Shown here one piece after another: positions 37,818 to 46,431 of a stretch of DNA of 64,000 nucleotides; positions within the stretch are counted from its first letter, which is position 1; the number at the start of each line of letters is the position of its first letter. Under the pieces are notes generated by a model. That model worked only from the letters and a program-made list of their open reading frames with translations, did not search any database and was not told the origin of the DNA. A program made the position numbers and the translations under genes. The DNA comes from Streptomyces qaidamensis (GTDB taxonomy: Bacteria; Actinomycetota; Actinomycetes; Streptomycetales; Streptomycetaceae), in assembly GCF_001611795.1 (NCBI RefSeq), contig NZ_CP015098.1, positions 1,116,001-1,180,000 of the forward strand. Reading direction: 5' to 3'.

Positions 37818-37888
37818 GGTGCTCCCCCTCCTGGCCCCGCCCCGTTGCCGGGGAGCGGAGGTCCGCGTGAATCCCTCGTTACGGTCTC

Positions 37889-37942
37889 TTGACGACCCAA
37901 GTGTGACCGGTCACAATCCTCGCATGAATGTGACCGGTCACA
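37889..37942 (+). promoter_or_regulatory. Leaderless lacI promoter with two identical operators
   Basis: TTGACG (37889-37894) and CACAAT (37912-37917) are 17 bp apart, which puts the transcript start at or next to the A of ATG 37924. Two identical palindromes TGTGACCGGTCACA lie at 37902-37915 (over the -10 box) and 37929-37942 (inside the first codons), centres 27 bp apart. A LacI-family dimer on each, or a looped tetramer, would shut both the regulator operon and the divergent alpha-galactosidase. Confidence 0.8.
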
Positions 37943-38961
37943 CAAGGCGCCCGGCGAGCATCAGGGACGTCGCCACGGCCGCCGGGGTCTCGTACCAGAC
38001 GGTCTCGCGGGTGATCAACGGCCATCCCAGCGTCCGGCCGGCCACCCGCGAGCGGGTGCTGGTCGCCATCGAGGAGCTGGGCTTCCGGCGCAACGCCACG
38101 GCCCTCGCCCTGGCCAGCGGACGCACCCGCACCGTGACCGTGCTCACCGCGAACACCACCCACTACGGCTACGCCTCGATCCTCCAGGGCATCGAGGAGT
38201 CCGCCCGGGCCGCTTCGTACGCGGTCGGCATCGGCGTACTGGAATCCGCCGAGGCAGCGGCCGTCGCCGCCGAAGTGCAGCGCGCGACGGACGCCGGCGG
38301 CGGGATCGTCGTGATCGCCTACGATCCGGCCGGTGTGCGGGCGCTGGGAGCGGTGCCCGACGGGCTGCCGGTCGTGGGCGTGGTCGAGACCCCGGCGAGC
38401 CCGCCCGGCGGCGAGAGCCCCTGGGTGTGGACCGACGACCGCGAGGCCGCCTACCAGGCGACCCGGCATCTGCTCTCCCTCGGCCACGAGACCGTGCACT
38501 ACGTCGCCATCCCCTCCAGCACCCGCCGCACCAGCGCCCGCACCAGCGGCTGGCGGCAGGCGCTGAAGGAGTCGGGCGCCCCGGAACCCCGCCCGGTGCA
38601 GAGCAGTTGGGGACCTGCGGGCGGTCACGCGGCGGCGCTGAAGCTGGCGCGGGACCCGTCCGTCACCGCGATCCTGTGCGGCAACGACGACCTCGCGCTC
38701 GGCGTGCTCCGCGCCCTGCACGAGACGGGCCGCGCGGTGCCGGGCGAGGTCAGCGTGGCGGGATTCGACGACGCCCCGCACTCCGCCTTCCTCACCCCGT
38801 CCCTGACGACCGTGCGCCTCGACTTCACCGGCCTCGGCCGGGCCGCGTTCGCCCTGTTGCACGGGGCGCTGGAGGAGTCCGCGCCGGTCGCCCCGCACCC
38901 CGTGTCGGTACCGGAACTGGTGGTGCGGGAGAGCTCGGGCCCTCCGCCCTCCGGGACCTGA
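37924..38961 (+). CDS. LacI-family regulator of the galactoside locus
   Basis: A 345-aa repressor. The helix-turn-helix ASIRDVATAAGVSYQTVSRVI is near residues 11-31, followed by a binding-protein-like effector domain ending VSVAGFDDAPHSAFLTPSLTTVRL. The first codons (MNVTGHT) are the operator itself. ATG 37924 is chosen because homologous sequence begins there and the promoter predicts a start at that base; no ribosome site exists, matching a leaderless message. It leads an operon with a binding protein, two permeases and a secreted glycosidase. Confidence 0.93.
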   Translation: MNVTGHTRRPASIRDVATAAGVSYQTVSRVINGHPSVRPATRERVLVAIEELGFRRNATALALASGRTRTVTVLTANTTHYGYASILQGIEESARAASYAVGIGVLESAEAAAVAAEVQRATDAGGGIVVIAYDPAGVRALGAVPDGLPVVGVVETPASPPGGESPWVWTDDREAAYQATRHLLSLGHETVHYVAIPSSTRRTSARTSGWRQALKESGAPEPRPVQSSWGPAGGHAAALKLARDPSVTAILCGNDDLALGVLRALHETGRAVPGEVSVAGFDDAPHSAFLTPSLTTVRLDFTGLGRAAFALLHGALEESAPVAPHPVSVPELVVRESSGPPPSGT

Positions 38962-39030
38962 ACGTCCCCCGTGAACACCGCAGTTGTGAGTCCCGCTTCC
39001 TGAACCGAACCCTGCTCGGAAAGGCACGTG

Positions 39031-40356
39031 ATGAACAGAAGAGTTCTCCCCGCCCTGGCACTGATATGTGCCGCGGGACTGGCCGCCACCGCGTGCAGTG
39101 ATCCCACCGCCGGGGACTCCGGTGGGGACGACGCCGGGCAGACGGCGGTGAACCCGACCGCACGGCTGGAGGGCGTGAAGCTGACCATGTGGACCGCGCA
39201 GAACACGGTCAACGCACCCAAGCAGGTCATCGACGCCTTCGAGAAGGCCACCGGAGCCGAGGTCGACACCCAGGCGATCCCGGACCTCTACGAGCAGAAC
39301 GTGCCGACGAAACTGGCCTCCGGCGACCGCCCCGACCTGATGTTCTGGCAGCCGTCCATCTCCACCCTGCCGTTCGTCCAGCCGCAGCAGAACCTCCTCA
39401 CGCTCGACGCCGAGCCCTGGGTCTCCGAGCTCGGTGACACGGAGAAGTCCCTCGGCGTCATCGACGGCAAGCGCTACGCGGCGATCGTCACCAGCCCGGC
39501 CATGCTCGGCGTCTACTACAACAAGGACGTCTTCAGGCAGGCGGGCATCGCCGAAAAGGACTTCCCCCGGTCCTACGACGAACTGCTCGCCCTCGGCCAC
39601 AAGGTCACCGACAAGACCGACGCGGCCGCCTTCTACGAGGCCGGTGGCGACAAGTGGCCGCTCCAGTGGCAGATGCAGGTCCAGCTCACCGATCTGGACC
39701 AGCAGTGGTGGGCGGACCTGAACGCCGGCAAGAAGAAGTGGACCGACCCGGTCGTGGTCGGCGCGATCAAGAAGTACAAGGACAAGCTGCTCGACGCCGG
39801 GCTCGCCCAGAAGAACTACCGCACGGGTACGTTCACCGGGCAGGCCGACGCCCTGTGGAAGGGCGAGGCCGGCATGGTCCTCAACGTCACCTCCTTCCAG
39901 AGCCAGTTGCAGGCCAAGTACTCCACCGCCGAGATCGACAAGAGGATCGGCTGGTTCCCGGTCGCCAACTCCTCCGCGACCGGCCTGTACTCCCCCGACC
40001 AGACCAACGGGGTCGTCGCCTTCAAGACGGGTGACGAGAAGCGGCAGAACGCGGCCCGGCAGTTCCTCGCCTTCTGGCTCGGCCCGGACTACCCGGACTA
40101 CATCAAGGCGATGAAGATCCCGTCCGTGCAGCCGTCCGTACCCACTCCCGGCGGTCTGCCCGAGACGTCCAAGGCCCAGGTCGCGGCCCTGCCGAAGGCC
40201 ATCGGCGTGTTCCAGGCCAAGGCCATCGTCGCCCCCGACACGCACCTCTACCTGGCCGACATGATCTTCGGCAAGAAGAGCCCGCAGCAGGTCGCGCAGG
40301 CGATCCAGGACCAGTTCGCGCAGGTGGCCAAGGCCCAGGGCGCACCCGGGTTCTGA
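39031..40356 (+). CDS. Sugar-binding lipoprotein of ABC transporter
   Basis: A 441-aa extracellular binding protein. MNRRVLPALALICAAGLAATACSD gives a signal with lipobox TACS near residue 22. VKLTMWTAQNTVNAPKQVIDAFEKATG and FWQPSISTLPF fit solute-binding family 1. ATG 39031 has GGAAAGG eight bases upstream; the GTG one codon earlier is possible. It follows lacI by 69 bp and precedes the permeases by 2 bp. The ligand is likely a galactose-containing oligosaccharide given the neighbours (inference). Confidence 0.93.
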   Translation: MNRRVLPALALICAAGLAATACSDPTAGDSGGDDAGQTAVNPTARLEGVKLTMWTAQNTVNAPKQVIDAFEKATGAEVDTQAIPDLYEQNVPTKLASGDRPDLMFWQPSISTLPFVQPQQNLLTLDAEPWVSELGDTEKSLGVIDGKRYAAIVTSPAMLGVYYNKDVFRQAGIAEKDFPRSYDELLALGHKVTDKTDAAAFYEAGGDKWPLQWQMQVQLTDLDQQWWADLNAGKKKWTDPVVVGAIKKYKDKLLDAGLAQKNYRTGTFTGQADALWKGEAGMVLNVTSFQSQLQAKYSTAEIDKRIGWFPVANSSATGLYSPDQTNGVVAFKTGDEKRQNAARQFLAFWLGPDYPDYIKAMKIPSVQPSVPTPGGLPETSKAQVAALPKAIGVFQAKAIVAPDTHLYLADMIFGKKSPQQVAQAIQDQFAQVAKAQGAPGF

Positions 40357-40358
40357 CG

Positions 40359-41282
40359 ATGGCGGACACGGTCGTACGGACACGCAAGCAGCCATCGGCA
40401 GCCGGCCCGCCGAGGAGCGTGGGGCGGCTCCCGCGCGCCGCGGTGCACCACCCCTGGTGGTTCGCGCTCCCCGCCATCGCCGTCTTCGCGGGGTTCTTCC
40501 TGGTGCCCAACCTGCTGAACTTCTATTACCCGTTCACCGACTGGTCGTCGTACCACGCGGACATCGCCTTCACGGGCCTGGACAACTTCCGGACCATCGC
40601 CGACGACGGTTCGCTGCTGCGCGCGATCCGCACGACGCTGGTGTACGCGCTGCTGGCGGCGCTGTTCCAGAACGGTTTCGGGCTGGTGCTGGCGCTGCTG
40701 CTGGAGGACGACAGCCGCTTCAACCGGTTCTTCCGGGCCGTCTTCTTCCTGCCCGTGTTGATCTCGGCCCTCGCGACCGGGTACGTCTTCCAGGCGCTCC
40801 TCGACCAGGACGGAGCCGTCAACTCCGTGCTGGGCACCGACATCCCGTGGCTGGGCTCGACGACCTGGACGCTGGTGATCGTCACCCTGATCCACGGCTG
40901 GAAGTGGATGGGCCTGGCCATGCTGATCTATCTGGCGGGTCTGAAGGGCATCCCGGGCGACATGCTCGAAGCCGCCCGGATCGACGGGGCCGGGCCGTGG
41001 CGGACGTTCTGGTCGGTGCGCTGGCCGATGCTCGCGCCGGCCGTCACCTTCAACGTCACCACGGCGCTGATCGGTTCGATGAACACCTTCGACATCGTGC
41101 AGGCCACGACCGGCGGCGGGCCCGCGGCCTCCACCGAGGTCTTCAACATCTACATGTTCCGGATCTTCGGGCAGGGCCTGTACGCGCAGGCCTCCGCGAT
41201 GAGTCTCGTGCTCTTCCTGGTCGTGGTCGCCGTGGCGATCCCGCTGGTCGTGGGGCTCCGGCGAAGGGAGCAGCTGCTGTGA
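40359..41282 (+). CDS. Carbohydrate ABC permease, MalF type
   Basis: A 307-aa six-helix permease with the EAA loop LEAARIDGAGPWRTFWSVRWP. A basic polar N-terminus precedes helix 1 (WWFALPAIAVFAGFFLVPNLL). TDWSSYHADIAFTGLDNFR is the usual first external segment of CUT1 permeases. Its stop overlaps the GTG of its partner (GTGA). Confidence 0.93.
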   Translation: MADTVVRTRKQPSAAGPPRSVGRLPRAAVHHPWWFALPAIAVFAGFFLVPNLLNFYYPFTDWSSYHADIAFTGLDNFRTIADDGSLLRAIRTTLVYALLAALFQNGFGLVLALLLEDDSRFNRFFRAVFFLPVLISALATGYVFQALLDQDGAVNSVLGTDIPWLGSTTWTLVIVTLIHGWKWMGLAMLIYLAGLKGIPGDMLEAARIDGAGPWRTFWSVRWPMLAPAVTFNVTTALIGSMNTFDIVQATTGGGPAASTEVFNIYMFRIFGQGLYAQASAMSLVLFLVVVAVAIPLVVGLRRREQLL

Positions 41283-42103
41283 CCCCGGTGTGGCGCTACG
41301 GCCGTCCCGCCCTGGTCCTGCTGCTGGCCGGGCTGGCCGTGGGCGTGCCGCTGTGGCTGGTCGCCGTCACCTCGGCCAAGCCGCAGGCGGAGGCGATCAA
41401 GCCGAACCTGGACCTGCCCCGGCACTGGCAGCCCGCCGCCAACTACGCGGACGCCCTGGGCGAGGGCGAGATGCTGCGCGGCTTCCTCAACTCCCTGCTG
41501 GTCGTGGTGCCTTCCGTGGTCCTGGTGCTGATCCTGGGCGCGGGTGCCGCCTGGGTCTTCGCGCGGCGGAAGTCGAGGCTGGTGTCGGCGGCGTACGCGC
41601 TGTGCATCAGCGGGCTGCTGCTGCCGCCCGCCGTCATCACCATCGTGATGGAGCTGCGCCAGCTGGGCCTGGCCGGCACCCGCCCCGGCATGATCGCCGT
41701 CTACACCGGCATGTATCTGTCGACGTCGATCTTCTTCATGACCGGCTTCATCCGCGCCATCCCCACGGAACTGGAGGAGGCGGCCCGGATGGACGGGGCG
41801 ACACCGTCGCGGATCTTCTGGCGGATCGTCCTGCCGCTGCTCCGGCCGGTCATCGCCACGGCGACGATCATGGTGATGCTCTATGCCTGGAGCGACGTCT
41901 TCTACGCGTTCTTCGTCCTCGGCGGCGGAGACCGGGCGACCCTGCCGCTCAACCTCTACCAGGTCGCCAGCGCCCAGCTCTACCTCAACAACTGGCATCT
42001 CGTCTTCGCGTACGTCGTGGTGATGAGCCTGCCCATGGTCGCCGTGTTCCTCGTCGGCCAGCGAAAGATCGTGTCCGGAATCACCAGTGGAGCCGTCAAG
42101 TGA
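41279..42103 (+). CDS. Carbohydrate ABC permease, MalG type
   Basis: A 274-aa six-helix permease with the EAA loop EEAARMDGATPSRIFWRIVLP and C-terminus QRKIVSGITSGAVK. Its start VTPVWRYGRPALVLLLAGLAVGVPLW has almost no polar leader. GTG 41279 is coupled to the upstream permease. No ATPase gene is in the operon; MsiK or a similar shared ATPase is expected elsewhere. Confidence 0.93.
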   Translation: MTPVWRYGRPALVLLLAGLAVGVPLWLVAVTSAKPQAEAIKPNLDLPRHWQPAANYADALGEGEMLRGFLNSLLVVVPSVVLVLILGAGAAWVFARRKSRLVSAAYALCISGLLLPPAVITIVMELRQLGLAGTRPGMIAVYTGMYLSTSIFFMTGFIRAIPTELEEAARMDGATPSRIFWRIVLPLLRPVIATATIMVMLYAWSDVFYAFFVLGGGDRATLPLNLYQVASAQLYLNNWHLVFAYVVVMSLPMVAVFLVGQRKIVSGITSGAVK

Positions 42104-42119
42104 CTGGAGGTCCAGCAGC

Positions 42120-44660
42120 GTGATCACCCCCACCCGCACGAGATCCCGTACCAGAACCGCCCTGTTCGCAGCACTACTTGGAGCAGCCGCCATGGCAGCC
42201 ACCCTTCCCGCGGCCGGTCCCGCGGCAGCCGCAGCCGATCCGCAACGCCTCACCGTCGACCTCGACGCCTCCGAGGGCCCGGTGATGCTCGGCGCCAACG
42301 GCTCCCTCTACGGGCTCAGCGACGACGGGGTGCCCAGCGACGCCGTGATGGAGCCCCTGAAGATCACCAGCGTCTCGCAGAAGCCGGAGGGCGGCGCCCA
42401 GCACCCCAACGGCGACGCGCTCACGGTCTCGAAGTCGTTCTTCCGCACCGGCGGCGGCGAGATCAACGTGATGATGCAGGACATCTACGCCAAGTGGCCC
42501 TACGAGGACCTCGGCATCGACGACTACCTCCCCAAGGTCGACAAGATCGTCAAGGAGATATCGGCCGACCAGAACAGCGACCGCTTCGTCTACATCCCCT
42601 TCAACGAGCCCGACCAGATCTGGTACAAGCTCGACGTAAAGGACCAGGCCCAGTACGAGAAGAACCGCGACCGGTTCTTCAAGGACTGGAAGACGGTGTA
42701 CCAGCGGATCCGCGCGATCGACCCGGACGCCCGCATCGCCGGACCCAACGAAGCCGCCTATCACACGCGTCTGCTGAAGGACTTCCTCGCCTTCACCAAG
42801 CGGGAGAACGTCGTGCCCCAGGTGATGACCTGGCACGAGCTCGGCTCCGGCTCCCTGCGCGACTTCCAGGCCCACTACGACGAATACCGCAAGCTGGAGC
42901 GCGAGGCGGGCATCGCCCCGCTGAAGATCAACATCGACGAGTACGCCAACCGCCGCGACCTGTCCGTGCCCGGGCAGCTCGTGCAGTGGGTGTCGATGTT
43001 CGAACGCAACAAGGTGTTCGCCAACATGGCGTACTGGGACGCCGCCGGCAATCTCAGCGGCCATGTGGTGCGCTCCAACATCCCCAACGGCGGCTGGTGG
43101 CTGTTCCGCTGGTACGCGGGCCTGACCGGGAACACCGTGAAGGTGACGCCGCCGCAGCCGAACACCGTCGACACCCTGCAGGGGCTCGCCTCCCTGGACA
43201 CCTCCCGCCGCCAGGCCCAGGTGCTGCTCGGAGGCGCGGACGGCGACTCGGACGTGGTCGTGAAGAACGTCCCGCGCTCGGTGTTCGGCCGTACGGTCAC
43301 CGCGACGGTGGCCGAGGCCTCCTGGTCCGGCTACGAGGGGCAGCACGCGGCTCCGCGGGTCCTGGCGCGCACCAAGGTGAAGGTCGCGGGCGACGGCTCG
43401 GCGACGGTCCCGCTGCGCGGCCTGCACAAGATGTCGGCGTACCGGATCGTCCTCACCCCCGGCGGCTCGGGCAGCCCGGCTGCCGCCTCCGTCCCGTGGT
43501 CGGCGTCGTACGAGGCCGAGGACGCCGCCATCACCGACGGCAAGGTCTACACCCAGGGCACGGTGAGCAACGCCAACGGCTACGCCGCCTCCGGCACCAA
43601 GGACGTCGGCTCCCTCAACCAGCCGGGCAGCAAGGTCGCGTTCACGGTGGAGGTGCCGAAGGACGGCACATACGACCTCGCGGTCCTGTACGGCAACCAG
43701 TCCGGCGGTCCCGCCACGCAGAAGCTGACCGTCGACGGCGCCGACCCGGTAACGGTCACCTACCCCTCGACCGAGAACTGGACCTACCGCGCCAAGAGCG
43801 ACGTACGCGTCCGACTCAAGGCGGGGACGCACCAGTTGGTGCTGGCCAAGGGCGACGCCGAGGTCACGCTCGACCGGATCGACCTGACGAGCGACACCGG
43901 CGCGGCCTTGACGTCGTACGAGGCCACCCTGGCGGACATCAGCGGCAAGCCGTCGTACGACTACTCGTCCTCGGCCGGTGTGGGCACGGGTGCCCTGGTG
44001 CTGCGCTCCGGAGACAAGGCCGTCTTCGACGTGTACGCCCCGCGCGACGGCTACTACACGGTGACCCCGCGAACCTCGGCGGCGGTGGGACTCGCCCTGC
44101 ACGGCGAGAAGGTCACGGCGGCGCCCGGCCGCCCGCTGCGGCTGTACCTCGTCGCGGGCAACAACCGGGTCGCGATGACGTCGGGGCACGCCGCCGTCCG
44201 CTCCCTCGACGTCTCCGGCGACGGCTCGACGTCCGGCACCCTCTCCTACGAGGGGGCCTCGGCCACGCTCGCGGGTGGCGCGAAGCTCGTGGACAGCCCG
44301 CACGCGTCCGCCGGCTCGTACATCGGCTGGCTCGGCAACAGCCCCTCCAGCACCGCCGAGTTCACGGTGACCGCGCCGAGGTCCGGCCGCTATGTGATGG
44401 TCGTCCACTACGCCCACAACGACCGCCGGGACAACGGCCACGCCTACAACACGGACATCATGTCCCGTACGGCCGACATCAGGGTCGGGGGCGCCCCACC
44501 GCAGAAGGTCACGTTCAAGAACACCTGGAGCTGGGACGACTACTGGACGGTCGGCGTCCCGGTCGATCTGGCGAAGGGCGCGAACAAGGTGACGTTCGGC
44601 AACACCACCGCCTGGGCGCCGAACATCGACCGGATCGAGCTGGGCCGGGTCGTGGGCTGA
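42120..44660 (+). CDS. Large secreted clan GH-A glycosidase with CBM35-like domains
   Basis: An 846-aa secreted enzyme. A signal peptide (1-38, ending AAAAA) is followed by a TIM-barrel catalytic domain with GANGSLYGLSDDGVPSD, likely acid/base Glu163 (IPFNEPDQIWY) and nucleophile Glu274 (KINIDEYANRR), as in clan GH-A families such as GH39. Beta-sandwich modules follow: a CBM35-like domain about 462-590 (SYEAEDAAITDG ... VTLDRIDL), a divergent one about 596-700, and another about 715-846 (SYEGASATLAGGAKL ... NIDRIELGRV). GTG 42120 follows GGAGG. It is the last gene of the lacI-led operon, and its product presumably feeds the importer. The exact family and substrate are not certain. Confidence 0.8.
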   Translation: MITPTRTRSRTRTALFAALLGAAAMAATLPAAGPAAAAADPQRLTVDLDASEGPVMLGANGSLYGLSDDGVPSDAVMEPLKITSVSQKPEGGAQHPNGDALTVSKSFFRTGGGEINVMMQDIYAKWPYEDLGIDDYLPKVDKIVKEISADQNSDRFVYIPFNEPDQIWYKLDVKDQAQYEKNRDRFFKDWKTVYQRIRAIDPDARIAGPNEAAYHTRLLKDFLAFTKRENVVPQVMTWHELGSGSLRDFQAHYDEYRKLEREAGIAPLKINIDEYANRRDLSVPGQLVQWVSMFERNKVFANMAYWDAAGNLSGHVVRSNIPNGGWWLFRWYAGLTGNTVKVTPPQPNTVDTLQGLASLDTSRRQAQVLLGGADGDSDVVVKNVPRSVFGRTVTATVAEASWSGYEGQHAAPRVLARTKVKVAGDGSATVPLRGLHKMSAYRIVLTPGGSGSPAAASVPWSASYEAEDAAITDGKVYTQGTVSNANGYAASGTKDVGSLNQPGSKVAFTVEVPKDGTYDLAVLYGNQSGGPATQKLTVDGADPVTVTYPSTENWTYRAKSDVRVRLKAGTHQLVLAKGDAEVTLDRIDLTSDTGAALTSYEATLADISGKPSYDYSSSAGVGTGALVLRSGDKAVFDVYAPRDGYYTVTPRTSAAVGLALHGEKVTAAPGRPLRLYLVAGNNRVAMTSGHAAVRSLDVSGDGSTSGTLSYEGASATLAGGAKLVDSPHASAGSYIGWLGNSPSSTAEFTVTAPRSGRYVMVVHYAHNDRRDNGHAYNTDIMSRTADIRVGGAPPQKVTFKNTWSWDDYWTVGVPVDLAKGANKVTFGNTTAWAPNIDRIELGRVVG

Positions 44661-44695
44661 GCGACGCAACTGCTGACGCCAGGTCAGCGGGCCCT

Positions 44696-44732
44696 GGTGC
44701 CGCAGTCCGCCGTGGAGGCGGGCTGCGGCACC
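44696..44732 (+). terminator. Strong terminator of the galactoside operon
   Basis: 16-bp stem (44696-44711 with 44717-44732, one G-T pair) with loop GTGGA, 35 bp past the glycosidase stop. Confidence 0.85.
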
Positions 44733-44801
44733 GTCGCGTCGAGGGTGATCCCTTTTCGGCCAATCCCGCCACGTGGGGACGCGCGGCGCGACCCCCTCCG
44801 C

Positions 44802-44857
44802 CCGCACCCTCCGGGTGCGGCGCCGTTGCGGCTTGTCGCGCAGTCCCCCGCGCCCCT
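44802..44857. repeat. Streptomyces-type dispersed intergenic repeat
   Basis: A small hairpin (CCGCACCC/GGGTGCGG, 44802-44820) is followed by GGCTTGTCGCGCAGTCCCCC and CGCGCCCCT. On the minus strand this is the CGCGGGGGACTGCGCGACAA-type sequence that recurs between genes in many Streptomyces genomes. Recognised from memory; copy number here cannot be counted. Confidence 0.5.
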
Positions 44858-44888
44858 CAGAGCACGCCCCACCGCTCCGACGCGCTGG

Positions 44889-45860
44889 TCAGAGCGGCGT
44901 CGCCGCGTGCAGGATCAGGACCATCGTGACCGCCGAGTTCGCGGACGACATCGCCGAGATGGCCGTCCCGGCGGCCGCGCCCCACGCCGCCGCTCCGACC
45001 GCCGTGAACGCCGGCGGCCAAGGGCGCACGGCTGGGGCCGGGCCGAGCAGCGCCGCCACCCGGCGCGGCACCGGGCCGGGAGCCGCGAGTCCCGCGAGGG
45101 TGGGCAGCGGGGTGCCCCGCGAGACGAGCGCGGCGGTGCCGATCGCCCTCGCCACCGTGCGGCGGCTGCCGATCACCCGGGCCGCCTCCTCGTCCGCCCA
45201 CCGCTCCGCCGTGTACGCCACGGCGGTACGCAGCGGTCGCAGGAACGGGTTGGCGCGGGCCGCCAGTTGCACGGCGAGCAGGTAGCGGTCGTGCCGTGCG
45301 GCGAGGTGTGCCCGCTCGTGGGCGAACAAGGCCCGGCGCTCGGCCGGCCGGAGCCGGTCCAGCAGGGCCGTGGTCACCACGACACGGCCCCGCCCGGTAC
45401 CGGCGCTCGACACCCCACCGCCGGTCCGGCGCCCGCCGGGCGGCAGGGCGTACGCGTAGGGCACGGCGTCGGGCAGCACCGCCACCTCCGTCTCCCGCAG
45501 CCCGGCCAGGGCACGATGCGCCTGACGACGTACCCGCCCGTGCCGCCGCACCGTCCGGACACAGGCGACGACGACCGCACACAGCGCGGGGATCGCGGCC
45601 TTGCCCACGACCTCGTCGTACGGCACCGCCGCCCGCACCTCGGCGTCGGACCAGCCGTCCGGCAGCGGGTTGCCGGGCAGTTGGGCGGTGCCGACCACCA
45701 TCACCAGCGCCAGGCAGACCGTGCTGCACAGGGACAGCACCACGGCCAGCACCGTCAGCAGCCGGGTCGCGGTGCGCGGATGCAGATGCTGTTCGGCGAG
45801 GCGGGCGACCGGCCAGGCGGTGAGCGGCAGGATCAGTGGCAGAAAGACGAAGACCCCCAT
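44889..45860 (-). CDS. BlaR1-like M56 membrane metallopeptidase
   Basis: A 323-aa membrane protease with the zinc motif HERAH (LFAHERAHLAARHDRYL) near residue 185 and a downstream glutamate region (YTAERWADEEAARVIG). Two to three N-terminal helices and one or two at the end flank it. M56 proteases pair with BlaI-type repressors, which they cleave or inactivate in response to an outside signal. The sensor domain of true BlaR1 is missing, so it is the short actinobacterial form. ATG 45860 is 6 bp after the BlaI-type gene. Confidence 0.87.
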   Translation of the reverse strand: MGVFVFLPLILPLTAWPVARLAEQHLHPRTATRLLTVLAVVLSLCSTVCLALVMVVGTAQLPGNPLPDGWSDAEVRAAVPYDEVVGKAAIPALCAVVVACVRTVRRHGRVRRQAHRALAGLRETEVAVLPDAVPYAYALPPGGRRTGGGVSSAGTGRGRVVVTTALLDRLRPAERRALFAHERAHLAARHDRYLLAVQLAARANPFLRPLRTAVAYTAERWADEEAARVIGSRRTVARAIGTAALVSRGTPLPTLAGLAAPGPVPRRVAALLGPAPAVRPWPPAFTAVGAAAWGAAAGTAISAMSSANSAVTMVLILHAATPL

Positions 45861-45866
45861 GAGGCT

Positions 45867-46253
45867 TCAGTCTTCCCCTTCGCTCTGGGCCTGATCCAGC
45901 AGGTCGCGCAGCAGCCGCTCCTCGTCCGGGCCGAGGCCGGTGACGAAGCTGGCGAGCACGGCCCCGCGGTCGCTCTCGGCGTCCAGCACCTTGCGCATCT
46001 TGCGGGCGGCCAGGCCCGCCTGGTCGGAGGCCGGTGTCCAGGCGAAGGACCGGCCGACCCGCTCCCGGGTGACCGCGCCCTTGCCCAGCAGCCGGGTCAG
46101 GATCGTGATCACCGTCGTGTACGCCAGGTCACCGCCGAGGCGTTCCTGCACCCAGCCGGCCGTGGCCGGGCCGTCCGCCTCCCGCAGCGCCGACAGCACC
46201 AGCGCCTCCAGCTCGCCCTGTCCCCGCCGGGGACGCTGCCCAGGACCCGTCAC
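45867..46253 (-). CDS. BlaI/MecI/CopY-type repressor
   Basis: A 128-aa winged-helix repressor: GQGELEALVLSALREADGPATAGWVQERLG forms the first helices and YTTVITILTRLLGKGAVTRERVGRSFAWTP the recognition helix and wing. The C-terminal helices dimerise. The GTG 46253 start follows GGGAGG. It is coupled with the M56 protease. A TACA...TGTA palindrome 77 bp upstream is its likely operator. Confidence 0.92.
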   Translation of the reverse strand: MTGPGQRPRRGQGELEALVLSALREADGPATAGWVQERLGGDLAYTTVITILTRLLGKGAVTRERVGRSFAWTPASDQAGLAARKMRKVLDAESDRGAVLASFVTGLGPDEERLLRDLLDQAQSEGED

Positions 46254-46329
46254 CGCCCCGCCTCCCTCTCACCGCCCTGCGTTGCCCTTGCGGACATCGT
46301 ATAGATCCGCCGGACCGATGCCGCCTGCT

Positions 46330-46345
46330 TCTACATTGCTGTAGA
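46330..46345. promoter_or_regulatory. Candidate BlaI-type operator
   Basis: TCTACATTGCTGTAGA has 6-bp perfect arms around TTGC and contains the TACA/TGTA signature of BlaI/MecI sites. It lies between the divergent blaI-like gene and terD, so either could respond. Confidence 0.6.
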
Positions 46346-46350
46346 TTCAG

Positions 46351-46395
46351 AGTGACATCCGCAGTGACATCCGCAGTGACATCCGCAGTGGCATC
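46351..46395. repeat. 12-bp tandem repeats upstream of terD
   Basis: AGTGACATCCGC occurs at 46351, 46363 and 46375 with a shorter fourth copy (AGTGGCATC) at 46387. The array fills the leader between the BlaI-type site and terD and may affect spacing or mRNA structure. Confidence 0.9.
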
Positions 46396-46431
46396 ACACC
46401 GCACACGTCAACGCTCAAGAAGGAGTACCCC

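Noticed and set aside
42174..44807. 877-codon frame antisense to the secreted glycosidase
   Set aside because: Composition is Val/Arg/Gly/His-rich without motifs, while the forward frame has signal peptide, catalytic residues and CBM35-like domains.
44661..44888. Possible small gene between the glycosidase and the M56 protease
   Set aside because: Only a terminator and a dispersed Streptomyces repeat are seen; frames lack starts with ribosome sites.
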